DNA of 64,000 nucleotides from Linanthus parryae. Lineage: Eukaryota; Streptophyta; Magnoliopsida; Ericales; Polemoniaceae. Shown piece after piece: positions 32,250-44,400 of the stretch. How positions within the stretch are numbered: position 1 is the stretch's first letter; every line of letters starts with the position of its first letter. Where the stretch lies: positions 9,015,501-9,079,500 of the forward strand of contig JALGPY010000005.1 in NCBI GenBank assembly GCA_023055425.1, read 5' to 3'. The notes below the pieces were generated by a model that did no database searches, was not told where the DNA came from, and saw only the letters and a list, made by a program, of their open reading frames with translations. The position numbers and the translations under genes were made by a program.

Positions 32250-32500
32250 TTTTTGACCAAATAGATAACTTCATTAAAGGGCAAGACCATTACAACCATC
32301 ATCTAACAAAAGTTTCTGAAAATCTGGACTAATTAACAACTCACTACCATCTGAAACACAATTCTGAATGTTCCTGGCTAAGAAATCAGCTACTACATTG
32401 GCACTTCTCCAAACCCAACTAAAATGTACCTGATTGTTTTGAATCAACTGCAAAATTTCTTCAACAGAGCTTTGGACTTCCTAGTTCATGCTAGTTTCAC
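32250..32500 (-). pseudogene. LINE-type RNase H C-terminal fragment
   Basis: The minus strand reads VHFSWVWRSANVVADFLARN followed by a short tail (SGSELLISPDFQKLLLDDG-like), the end of the RNase H domain common in plant LINE ORF2 proteins. The 5' part is missing, as is typical of truncated LINE copies. Confidence 0.7.
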
Positions 32501-33097
32501 CTTTCAATATCTGTACTACAGCCTATGGCGAAAGGAGTTGGGGCACACGGAGTCCCAGGATTTTAGGGAGGAGCCAAAGGATCATGCCCAGAAGTAACGT
32601 AAAGTAACACGACGTAGGCGTATAGCACCGTCGTAGACCCAACTGATTCTGGTACTTGGGATTCTTCCTCTTGTCGATTTCCTAAGCTACAAACGTTATT
32701 TGATCATGTATAATTTCTTGTATGTGTGTGGGTGTATGTGTATGCATATTGGTGTAGAGGTAAGTTGGAGAAGATGGTATAACTGCATAAAAAATTGTTA
32801 CAGGGGGGGGGGGGGGGGTTGTGTACGATCTGATAACTTAAGGGTATAGTGTGTTAGAAGGTGAAACTATTAATCTTGTACTAGGGTTGCTTGTTGTATT
32901 TTACATAAACTGTATTTTTGTTTATATTTACATTTTGTTTATTTAGCTTAAATGATTAAATAAGCTAATTAAATTAGTTTCTTGAAAAATTAGTGAAAAT
33001 AAATGTCTTTGTAATGTAGTTACAAAATAGAAAGTTTATGTAAAATTGGAGATTAGTATTTATTCAATATTCAATATTGTTTCTTGAAGAATAAGTA

Positions 33098-33141
<44 letters not shown>

Positions 33142-33600
33142 CAATAAAGGGTAATGTATTTTTTTACCAAATAAAATTTCAGTGTCTTTGTGCTTAAATG
33201 AGCAGTGAGTTTCTCCAAAATTTCATACTCTCAATATAGTATGTATTCCCGTTTCTCATAACTAGTGCTCTAATATCTTAAGAAAGAAAAGTACTAAAAA
33301 AAGCAAATACAAATCAAGAACTTTAAAAGAATCCATACGTGTTGTTTGAGTTTCTTCTTTTTCACAAAAGGTACATTATGATATTTTTTGCATGGTTCAT
33401 GCACGACAAGTTTTTCTCCCTTATGACTACTCTTAGCATACAATGAAGGAGAAACCCCAGTTTCATCAAAATTTAAACTGTAGTTTAATCAATCTTCATA
33501 TACATACCTCAGGAGTTGGTTCCCTGTAGCCGCTGGATACCGCGCCCCTTGCTCTCAATATCGGACTGAATCTAGATGGAGATTGGAGGTGGACTACAGA
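32501..33600. other. No gene; simple repeats and duplicated segment
   Basis: It contains a G(16) run at 32803-32818, a (TA)n run at 33101-33137, and from about 33190 a second copy of 28840-29040. No exon was recognised. Confidence 0.5.
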
Positions 33601-34045
33601 AGAAGCATATGTGCCCGTGGTGTTGGACAGAGAGCGTCAACGTGCCTTGCGGTCTGTAATGATGAACGAATAAATCAGTGAACGAGAGGGGGGGGGGGCA
33701 AAAACAGTGAACGTGAAAAGGGGAGATCAAGCGTACTTGCTCAATAAACCATTGTTCGTCCATTGCTGTGAAGACCGTCTTTTTCTTCTTCTTGGTTCAG
33801 GAAACAGAAGGAATATGTGCTGGAGTGGGTTCGACCATTGTTTAAGTCAGACTCGGAATCCAAGATAGTCGTACACCTACTTTGTGGTGCCCTTCTCGTT
33901 GTTTCGGAGCCAGAGTGGGAAGAGGACGAAAGAGCCCAGAAGATGCAAGAGCGGAAAACGAGGGTGATGAAGCTTTTCGACTTCATATTCTGGGGGTGGA
34001 GGACCCCGGCCCAGGTGTAGCCCTGAGATCCAGGGAAGCCCTGAG
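33600..34045 (+). pseudogene. Unidentified protein-like sequence X, copy B (left part)
   Basis: This is the best preserved frame of X. From about 33810 it reads EYVLEWVRPLFKSDSESKIV, VHLLCGALLVVSEPEWEEDE and RAQKMQERKTRVMKLFDFIF before a stop at 34018. Compared with copy A (39290-40284), everything between about 34040 and the Y segment is deleted. Family unknown. Confidence 0.5.
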
Positions 34046-35114
34046 AGCTTTCCGGAGCATTCCTCTCACCGCTACCGACACTACCAAGAGTAGCCTCCAA
34101 TCATCATTGCGACGTGTCTTATTTTTGGTGGCCCACGTCTGGTTGTGAGGTCGTCCCCTCCCCCTCCCTTGTTCAGATCAGCTTGCTTTAGCCAGAAAAA
34201 GCTCCCGAGGCGGTCCCCTTACCTTCTATTTTTATTTTCCGTTGAATTTTTTGGTCGACGTTTTGAGATTCCTCGCTTTTGTGGCGATGGCGAAAAGGAG
34301 GCTAGGTTCTTCGCCCATTGAGCATTATTTTCGGCCTGCATCCATTCGCGATGGTGTTAGGGCTGTTTAGGACATTTTATGGTGGTCTCGTGCCTTTTTA
34401 TGATTCGAGCATTTTCGGCGGGCTAGCTTGAGTCGGGTGAGATTTTTTGAGAATATTTTAGTTGTTTGTGTTCTTTTATGTTTTCTTACACGTACATAAA
34501 AGATCGATCCGTACCCCACTCTAAGTCTTCAGCCGTGTCAATCGCCCTCGCAAGAATACACAATGCTATCAAGTTCAGAGTCTCGTAACAATTTCATAAG
34601 TGCCCTGCAACATGGAGAGGTGACGCAACTTAAATTTGCTCCAACAACCAGACTTCTTCTTTCACCTTCTCGCTTGTTTCTCTTTATCATAGCTTGGTAT
34701 ATACGTGCCTTTCATTGCTTTTTCTTGTTTGTGTTACGTATCGTGGTTTCTGTATTGATACTACGTGCCCTTTTTTTTTTATCAATATATTCTTTCGTTG
34801 CCCGTGAAAATAAAGGAACACCAAACATATCCAAATTTGAACAAGCTATTGAATGAAGTTAGATAAGAGTAGTAGGATACTAGTAGTAGCAGAGTATCTT
34901 CAACAACTCTCTGGCGGCTGACTCAGTATTATAAAGTACCCAAAGACGACTTTCCATAACCCCCCCATAGCCACCACCCACCTCCACCTTCCCTCCTCAT
35001 TTCCGATCTCACACACAGAGACGGAGTGGAAATTCTCCATGAGATTTCACCCACTGACGGACGGCTAGACGGAACGGGTGAATGCCTTGTTCGAGTTGTA
35101 CTTGAGGCACTACG
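34046..35114 (+). repeat. Duplicated segment Y plus HPAT-upstream copy P' (copy B)
   Basis: Y spans 34046-34887, and P' starts at 34888 and parallels 15241 onward. P' shares the first about 110 bases with HPAT, then a B/D-specific extension (GAGTGGAAATTCTCC...). The integrase fragment begins near 35085 and is cut by the solo LTR at 35115. Confidence 0.75.
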
Positions 35115-38100
35115 TGTAACACCCCCATCCTAAGGTATTGGAGAATTACACTTGGATCCCCCAAAACTCTGGAGATGCCCTCCACCAAGCACGGGAGTGC
35201 TCAGCAAGGAGTCAAACTCTAACGGTTCTGTTACAAGACGGAATTAAAGAAACTGGAATTTCAAAATAACTTACTTTTATATATCGTATATGCTGGGTGG
35301 TCGACCCTCTAGGTGATTGCCTACTCCCCAGTCTCCCACATACTCACCTGCCAGGTATCAAAGGCAGTGACGTTACGACGTCAGATTACAACAACAAAAA
35401 AGACTTTATAACAGAATTAGATATTTATATAGAAGATCTTAAAAACGTTAAACATGTACCCGTAAACATATGTCCCATCATCCTGTCTCACAACACGTAG
35501 CAAAGAAAATGTTATACTTGTAATTCCAAGTTATCCGTTAAGAAAACGGTTACACCAATTCCATATTCGGTTCCTCGTTCCTGTACCACCCTATCCATCC
35601 TGACATACTAGACCTTAAGTGTGCACACTCCCTCTGGATCGCAACCCAGAGGCGGAACCTAGCTGTCTAGCCGGGAGCTAGCAATGTACCGGCTGTAAGC
35701 CCGTACACCGGGTCCCATATATGTATCAAGCCCGTAGTCTGGGTCCCGTAAATATTTGACCATATTGAGGTCTAGGGTACAGGAATCAGTTATTATCTAA
35801 GAATACAAGATCATCATGAACAATAGGCATGCTTACCTGTTTAGGTGCATACATAGATGTTAGCTCATCATTTTATTATTCCCCAATTTCTGACAGTTTT
35901 ACTTGTAGACACATACTTAGACCTAATCTAATATTTCTCCATATTAAATGAGCAATCACGTGCATACCTGGCAGCCTGCCTAGTATTCCTGACCAGCGTC
36001 GCTGATTCTCTACCCTGATAACTCTACAGATACAAGTTTATAAGTACTTATTAGGACATGTCCTCATCAGTGAGGTATAGTGCATATGCAATATCATTCT
36101 AGTTGTCTATCCAGAATGACTATTTAAACCCCTAACGTCTCGATCTTATTAGTACAATCCCCGAATGTTTCTGAACCCCTCAGTTGTGCCTATCTTTTCA
36201 GCCCCAAGAGTTACCAAGTCTCCAAGTTGTTTACTTAAGAGTGTATCTCAATTCTGATTATTTATAGTCAAGTCCTTGAAGTTTGTCTAATTCCATTTTA
36301 GCCCCTGACTGAACCTGAATGGCCTAAACCAGTCAAGCTATGCTCGACAATATGAAAATCAACTCATTATCAATCTCAGGTAGTCAAAAAATTGAAAATT
36401 ACAACTTCGAGTTATTTGCACGTAGGCCCCTGATGTTTAGCAAAATTGCAGAAAGACCCCTAGATAGTTAAACTGGTCAATTGTAACCCATAACAGCCTA
36501 TTAAGACTCCAAATATCCAATTAAGTCATATTTATATCTCCAAGACATAGATCTCAACTTTACGCATCTTTTATGTGAAGTTACGATTTCGCCCTTGTTA
36601 TTCAGTTTGGTCAACACAGTTTCTCGGAAGGTCCAGCTCGTCAAATTAGTCACTTGGATGCAGAATAACATTGAGAGCAACTTTTCCAAAGAATTTGAAG
36701 GCCAAACAGATCATTTTGACTAACAAACTAAAAGTTACAGTTTAAGATAAATCAACACAATTGGCCAACTTCAATGCTAATTTAAGGGTATTTGAGAAGG
36801 ATTTTATGAAATCTGAGAATAGGATTTTGAAGGTGGAAAATCAAGGATTCCATAACATATTTCATTTCTTGAAGACTCGAATTATTCAGAAAGATATTTC
36901 ACATCAAAGTTGGATAAAAACAAGCTAAGTTTTATACTTAGTCAAATACCATGTTTCGACAGTTTCACAAATGGTTAGGAAGCGATTTTGGTTCAGATTT
37001 CAGGCTTACACAAGGCACTACAGAAGAAAATCCTGGTGTGTATCTGAAGCCCTTGCAGTTAGCTACAAGTAGGAGAAGACATAGTAAGATTTCATTTACT
37101 AATACTCAAGTTATTGATTCATCAAGTTGGCTGATTTCACTCACAACCCAACACTTAGCCAATTCTTCTTGCTGCCATCTAAGAACACTAAGTGCTCCTA
37201 TTTGGAACAGATTTAAGGGAGCTTGGAGACTCAAAATGAAAACCAAAGCTACTGGAAAGTTTGTGTATTGAGTGCAAGGAATGCACAGAGCCAAACAAAA
37301 CAAAGTTTCATTCAAGGATGAACAAGATATGGTGTCTCAAGTAGGCAGAAACAAGAACATGCACGTATACTACTTCCAGTGACAATGTTCCTTCGCATGT
37401 TGAAATTATTACAGATTTCTTTGAGAAACACCATTCACATGATGTTGTAGAGGGAGAAACAGGGATTCAAAAACATCTAACCACAGTCCAAAATACCCAG
37501 TAACGAAGCAGTTATAGTACGGTGAATAGGGCATTAGTACCACCGAAAAAAAATATGGGTTCCAGGAACCGAACTGTGAATTCATGCAGCTATGACCAGG
37601 TTCTGAGTTAATAAACAGGTTCTACAGGACTTAGGGATCACAACCGTGTAAAAATGAAGGAATTTGATGAAGGATTCATGCCTTACCGAGCTTCCCGTTA
37701 ATGGAGTTTTCTGGCGGTGGTTGTGAACAACGGCGACATAAAGCATCTTCCAAACTGCTCCTGGGAGATAATGGACCATCAGAGTGAAATCCCAGAGCTT
37801 CAGAGGTCGTGGCCACACCATCGTTCGGATGCAAATCGAACGAAGGCAAGGTTTTTTTGATTCCCGGCGGCAATGGTGGTTACCGGCGGCCATCTCCGCG
37901 CCTTCCTCCGGTGGACTCCTTTTCTGTGTGATTCAGGTCACAAAAATGGTGCCGTTGGGTTCCCATTTAACTCAAGATAACAATGAAACAAACTAGATCT
38001 TCTCATTCGTAATAATCACAGAGAATTCGGCCAAGAATCGTTCTAGGGTTCATATGTAAAAAAACCCGATTTCCAGCCTTGATCCTTGATGAAATCTAAA

Positions 38101-38696
38101 ATTTTGTGAGGGCTTTTCATCCTCAAGTGTTGGTATCTATATGGTTACATCAGTTTTCAAAGGGGAGGAGGAGTGGCAGTGTTAGGGTGGTGATGGTGGT
38201 AGTTGATCATGGTGTATGAAGGAAGAAAGAAGATGAAGACCATTTTTTTTCTCTCCCACCAATCCAGCTGAATGATGAAGGAGTTGGGTTGCCACCCACT
38301 CTAATGAGTTGTCAAATTCATCTTGCCAAGTGGCAAGCATGCACCAAGGGGGTGCATGCGCAAATTCTCTAAAATTTGGGTAGAGAGTTTAATTAGAGGA
38401 AAGAATTGAGAAGTTATGAAAATTCAACTTGGCCCCAATCTTTTTAGATTGATTCAAAGTATTCTATTCCAGTAACCACAAGTTGGCCCAATTTTATCAT
38501 GAAACTTCATTTTAAGGAATAACATAAGACCTCAATGTTCTTAGATATTGCATATTTGCCCCAACTTGAGTTCCCATTTCTATATCTTCCTTGTTATGCA
38601 TATTTCAGCAGACATTGCTAAAAGTGATTTTATTCAACAGATTCAAAATTTTACTTATTACAATCTGACCCCTTTAAGAATTTGCGAGGTGTTACA
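35115..38696. mobile_element. Solo LTR of a gypsy-type retrotransposon, 3582 bp
   Basis: The sequence starts TGTAACACCCCC, ends GGTGTTACA, and is flanked by the exact 5-bp repeat CTACG (35110-35114, 38697-38701). Removing it rejoins the integrase fragment seamlessly (compare 15468 onward). There is no gag, pol, primer site or second LTR inside, so this is a solo LTR left by recombination. It contains CCTTAAGTGTGCACAC wording shared with the Tekay LTR. The ORFs within it are not genes. The large size fits Tekay, Retand or Ogre-type LTRs; I cannot say which. Confidence 0.9.
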
Positions 38697-39290
38697 CTAC
38701 GTGAGTGCCAACCAGAAGGATTGGGCGAACCTCCTGGACATAGCCCATTCTCATATAACTTGCAGCGGTCTGAGGCGACGGGGAAGAGTTTGTTACGCTA
38801 CTTTGGGCCTAGGATATGTCCTAGCCCACTTAGCCCACATAGTTGCCCATTCTCTAGGATGTTCTTGTAGTTGTAGGCTACAATATTGTGCAGGACTCTC
38901 TAGAATAATCCTTTGTAACTATCTTAGGCTAGATTATGGGGGAAGGTTCTAGGCCTTCGATCCTAGCCGTTATTTGAGTTCATCTCTAGATCCTTCATAG
39001 GGGGGAGTACTTGTATAAATAGAGAGGGGCTCACTTGCTCAAAGCCATCATCGATCATCCACACATCCAACAAGTTGTAATCTCTCTCATAGCAATACAA
39101 GTTCCTTTCATTGTCAATGGATAATGAAAGAGTGAAATCCGAGTAAATATCAATCCCTACTACAGGTAAAAACATACCGATTGAAAACATGATGATGGAG
39201 TGGACGCACCAGATCTCCACCAACCTACATGTGAAGGCCAATAGCAATACCTCATAGGCCACCCCATGTGGTGGCCCTGGTCCCAGCAGC
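38697..39290 (+). repeat. Duplicated block, copy B (right part): integrase fragment and LTR-like piece
   Basis: It continues the block interrupted by the solo LTR and parallels 15468-16059 closely, including TATAAATAGAGAGGGGCTC and the ATCATCGATCATCCACACATCC phrase. Integrase text (SANQKDWANLLDIAHSHITC) is frameshifted. Confidence 0.75.
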
Positions 39291-40482
39291 TGGATAGAGA
39301 GCTTCAACGTGCCTTGCAGTCTGGAATGATGAACGAGTAAATTAGTGAACGAGAGGGGAGAGAGAAAACCAGTGAACATTAAGGGGGGAGATCGAGCGTA
39401 CCTGCTCAGGAAACCCTTGTTCGTTCTTTGCTGTGAAGATTGTTTTTTTTCTTCTTATTGGTTCATGAAACCCAAGGGGTATGTGCTGGAGTAGCTGCGA
39501 CCCTTATTCAAGCCCGAATCGGAAGCAAAGATAGTCGTACACCTACTTTGTGGTGCCCTTCTCGTTGGTGCGGAGCCGGAGTTGGAAGAGGACGAAAGAG
39601 CCCAGAAGATGCAAGAGCGGAAAGCGAGGGTCATGAAGATTTTCGACTTCCTATTTATGGGGGTGGAGGGCTCCGGCCCAGATGCAGCCACGAGAGCCAC
39701 GGAAGCCTAGGGTTCCGTTTTCCGTGGCTGTCACAAGATGATGATGGAGTGGACGCACCAGATCTCCACCAACCCACAGGTGAAGCCCAATGTCAATCCA
39801 TCATAGGCCTGGTTGGCTGGACTTTTTTGGACTCGATGTCTAAAAATGTGAAAGTAGTCGTTCGACGGGCGGTGGAGGATGTGGTGGATAAAAAATTTGG
39901 GTCGCCGACGAAGGAAAATAAGCTGGGGAAAACAAAGGTGCAACAGTCGCTGCCGGTTTGGGTCGGACCAGCTCGCGATAGGAGGCCAGCCTTTCATGGA
40001 AAATTACATCATATACCCCAAGCCAGAGCTCTATGAGTTCCTGAGGGCCACGGTGGCGCATCTCTACAAGAAGAAGAATTTGCATGATGGCACTAACAAC
40101 AAAAAGTACGTGTATAATGCCCCAAGCAAGGAGGTTTTATTCCTTCAAGGACAGTACGTGATTCGAGGATCACATTGATGTTCGCAGAACTCATCAATAC
40201 CATAGTGAAATAACTGTTCCACAATAAGCTATGGACCTTCAAGCCTGGACCAGGAAGCGGCATCGGCTCATTGACTAGGGGACCATGATTGGGTGTTATG
40301 TCATGTGTTTTGTTTGTTCTCTGATGTTTATCTCGGTACGGTTGAAGTCAAAGAGTGTCTTAGACAATGATGATGCAGCTGATTGGGTGTTTTACTCTGT
40401 GTTTTGTTTGTTTTGTTTGTTCCCTTATTGTGGCGCTACTCCCCCCCCCCCAATGAGTGGGCTGCACTTATGGCTGGGCAAA
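39291..40482 (+). pseudogene. Unidentified protein-like sequence X, copy A
   Basis: This is the longest copy. It reads VHLLCGALLVGAEPELEEDE, RAQKMQERKARVMKIFDFLF, then MMMEWTHQISTNPQVKP and VVVRRAVEDVVDKKFGSPTK. Stops and shifts disrupt it. It lies immediately 5' of the Y and P segments that lead into the HPAT gene. No family was recognised. Confidence 0.5.
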
Positions 40483-41485
40483 GCTTTCCGGAGCATTCCT
40501 CTCACTGCTACCTTCACTACCAAGAGCCTCCTTCAATCATCATTGTGGTGTGTCTTATTTTTGGTGGCCCACCTCTGGTTGTGAGGTCGTCCCCTCCCCC
40601 TCCCTTGTACAGATCAGCTTGCTCTAGCCAGACAAAGCCCCCGGGGCGGTCCCTCACCTTCTTGATTTGTCGTTGACTTTTTCGGTCGATGTTTTGTGAT
40701 TCCTCACTTTTGTGGCGATGGCGAAAAAGAGGCTAGGGTCTTCGCCCATTGAGCTTTGTTTTCGGCCTGTTGTGTTGGGCATCCCTTCACGATGGTGTTA
40801 GGGCTGTTTGGGGCATTTTCCGGTGGTCTCGGGTCTTTTTATGATTCGAGCATTTTTGGCGGGCTAGCTTGAGTCAGGTACGATTTTTGTGAGAATATTT
40901 TACTTGTTTTGTGTTCTTTTATGTTTTCTTCCATGTAACATCAAAGACCGATGCGTATCCCACTCCGAGTTTGCGCCTGCGTCAATCACTCTTTCAAGAA
41001 TACACAATGGTTTCAAGTACAAAGCCTCGCAACACTTTCATGAGTGCTCTGCAACACAAAGAGGTGTCACAACTTAACTTTGCGCCAACCATCGAACTTC
41101 TTGTTTCACCTTCTCGCTCGTGTCTCCTTGTCACATCTTGGTATATACGTGCCTTCCGTTATTTTTTTTGTTTGTGATATGTATTTTGATTTCTGCATCG
41201 ACACTTTGTACATTTTTTTATCAATATATTCTTTCGTTGCCGGTGGAAAAAAAGAATGCCAAACATGCCCAAATTTGAACAAGCAATTGAATGAAGTTAG
41301 ATATAGGAGTAGTAGCAGACTAGTAGTAACAGAGTATCTTCAACAACTCTCTAGCAGCTGACTCACTATTACAAAGTACCCAGAGACGACTTTCCATAAC
41401 CCCATAGACACCACCCACCACCCTCCCTCCTCCTCATTTCCAATCTCACACAGAGAGAGACCCAAAGAGAGACAACCCACAAAAA
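40483..41485 (+). promoter_or_regulatory. HPAT upstream region: segment Y and 5' leader P
   Basis: Segment P (41328-41485) directly precedes the HPAT start codon: AACAGAGTATCTTCAACAAC to CACAAAAAATG. It is probably 5' leader and proximal promoter. Close copies occur at 15241, 31217 and 34888. No clear TATA box was fixed; the T-rich text at 41160-41240 includes ATCAATATATTC. Segment Y (40483-41327) lies just upstream and is itself duplicated. Confidence 0.6.
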
Positions 41486-44400
41486 ATGGGTTGTGGCAAT
41501 CTCTTCTTCAGCCTAGTAATAACCTTCTCAGTGGCCTTAATCACCTACAACATCATCCTCTCCGCCAACGCCCCTCTCCGGCCAGACTTCCCCGGCCCAT
41601 CAAATGACCTCTCCTCATCAATCGACCCCATCATCAAGATGCCCGTCGACAAATCGGAGAAAACCCACAAGCGACTCTTCCACACGGCGGTGACTTCTTC
41701 CGATTCGGTGTACAACACATGGCAGTGTCGGGTTATGTACTACTGGTTTAAGCAATTCAAGGATCAGGAGGGTTCTGAGATGGGTGGGTTTACAAGGATC
41801 TTGCACTCCGGGAAAGCTGATCAGTACATGGATGAGATCCCCACTTTTGTTGCTCAGCCTCTTCCTGCTGGGATGGATCAGGTGGGTTTTAAGTACAGAT
41901 TGTGATTGGTTATGGGTTTTTGCTTGATTGGAAGTTGATGTTTGAAGCAATTGAGGTGAAATTTTTGGTTTGATGATCTTAATTTGGGAACCCAATTAGG
42001 ATATTTTGCAGTTGACCAGTTTTCTTTCTGGGTTTTCTTGCTTTGATGATCCCAATTCCACATTTTGGATTGATTGCCATTTAGAACAGGAAGATTTTTT
42101 TGCAAAAGACTAGTTATTGCTAAAACCCGAAAAAAATGGAATAGTAACCTAAAAGATTAATCGCTAAATAGGTAAACCCAAATAAAATTTTATGGTACAT
42201 GTTGATGTATCTCTAAGAAGAAAGTTCAAGTAATGGGGACTACGGAAGTCGCGGCTGTGATGTGTTGTGGGGGAGTTTGGTCTTCCTAATCGGTGCAAGA
42301 AGCCAAGAACTGGGGAAAATGGTCTGTCGATGGAAGTAATTTGGTTTCTAGTTCCATGTTGGTGTGTGTTTGTCTCAACATTGAGACAAGTTTTCATGTG
42401 CGTGAAGAGGTGCAACGTTTGATCTGGGTGGGTGGAGGCAATATTGGCTTCACTTGGTTTTGTTGGAATTCATCAACTAGTTCATTGGTTCTGGCATTGG
42501 TAACATAGAAATTTGCTTGAACCTAAATGCAAAAAGCCAAATGCTTAGTAAAGGATTGCCCTTTTAAGGAAAGCGAGTCATAGGCAACCTAGTTATGAAC
42601 CACATTTTAGGTAATAAAAACAATTAGAAAAGTATTACTGTGATTGTAATGTACTACTAGTGCCTCTCAATGAAAAATGCCTCAGCTTGTAAAATGCAAA
42701 ATTCAGTGGACATGACACCACATGCAAATTAACTAAAAACGACAGGCTGACTTCAGTTTTCTTTGAAATGGCTATGGATTCTAAATTTAACCCTTTAATT
42801 GTTTCTAATGGGAGCATTGGTAATCATTAATTGGTGGAAGCTACAACTTCCAGATTCTTCGTTCTGCGATTCCAATACTTGTCTGCTACTCCATTACCTT
42901 CAGAATTATTAATTTTCCTTATGTTTACTTTCCAGGGGTACATAGTTTTAAATAGACCTTGGGCATTTGTACAATGGCTTCAGCAAGCAGACATCAAAGA
43001 AGAGTACGTAAAACAAAGCATTTCTCCTTCTAATGAGAACATGTCTATATGCAACTTCATTATAAATAGATGTTCTTTTGTGCAGCTACATATTGATGTC
43101 AGAGCCAGATCATATCATTGTGAAGCCAATTCCAAACTTATCAAAAGACGGCCTTGGAGCTGCATTTCCTTTCTTTTATATTGAACCTAAGAAGTATGAA
43201 TCCACTCTCAGAAAGTTCTTTCCAGAAGAGAAGGGGCCAATAACTAATATTGACCCAATAGGAAACTCTCCTGTCATTGTTGGGAAGGTACACTCATCGT
43301 CCATGAAGCTTCCTTCTAGTGGCATACATTTGCAGTTTCATCTCTCTTATATTGCTTATTTGATGGATTCGCAGTTTCATCTCTCTTATATTGCTTATTT
43401 GATGGATTCAGGAATCCCTTAAAAAGATTGCTCCAACATGGATGAATGTATCCTTGGCCATGAAAAAGGACCCTGAAGCTGATAAAAAGTTTGGTTGGGT
43501 TCTTGAGATGTAAGGGTTCATAAGCAAGCCAAATACGCTGCTGATTCTATTATTAGTTATTACTCACCCTCCCTTTGTTCACTATACGCAGGTATGCTTA
43601 TGCTGTTGCTTCAGCTACCCACGGTGTGGGTAACATCATGTACAAGGACTTTATGCTTCAGGTTAGATCACATAGTGCACACTTTTTTTCCTTCTTTTCC
43701 CCTTTCTCCGTGGGTCTTGAGGTTTATCAAAGTCAGTTGTAAGATTCAACCCTATACGAGCAACTTAGCAAGTTATACACTTGTTACATCCTTTAACCCA
43801 TTGCTAATGCTGCTTCGGGAAGAGAGTTAGATGCTCATTACCTGATTGTGGTAGTTTTAAAATATTAAGTCCTCATATGGACAGTCATAAACTGCTTAGG
43901 AAGTACGAGTTTTCAACAGATTGTTTTAGTTGATTCTAGCACTCGAAAAATACACACAAGTGCTCTCTGTATTATTATCAAAATTATCAGACAGATACCG
44001 ATTTTTGTTGAAGAAGTTAAGCCATTCAGGATCCTTCCTTTACTCTTCCAGCCTTTTGTAACTTATTTTTCTGGTTTTTCACTTCAGGCCATTGTTTCTG
44101 TTCATTAACCTATTGTCATCATCCTATACTTTGCTAAGCTTTTGTACTCAGAAATTGGACTCAATGGTTTTGCTTTGTGCATATTTTGTTCTATACTTCA
44201 CTCACAGTTTCCTGATTTGATATAATGCAGCCTCCATGGGATACAGAAATTGGCAACAAGTACATTATCCATTATACTTATGGGTGCGACTACGATATGC
44301 AGGTATTCTAGTTGAGTGATTAATTGCAGTAACAAAACTCAGAACTCCTTTTCTTGTTTGAAATCTGGATTTTCCCGGAACAATAAAAGAAGATTTGTCC

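Noticed and set aside
32803..33137. Poly-G and TA runs as special signals
   Set aside because: They are ordinary homopolymer and dinucleotide microsatellites. The G run could also be an assembly-length artefact.
36951..37271. 106-codon ORF inside the solo LTR
   Set aside because: It lies wholly inside the LTR and shows no known domain. Random frame.
42164..42508. Overlapping ORFs in HPAT intron 1
   Set aside because: Both strands are open by chance. The HPAT exon chain passes over them and no family is recognised.
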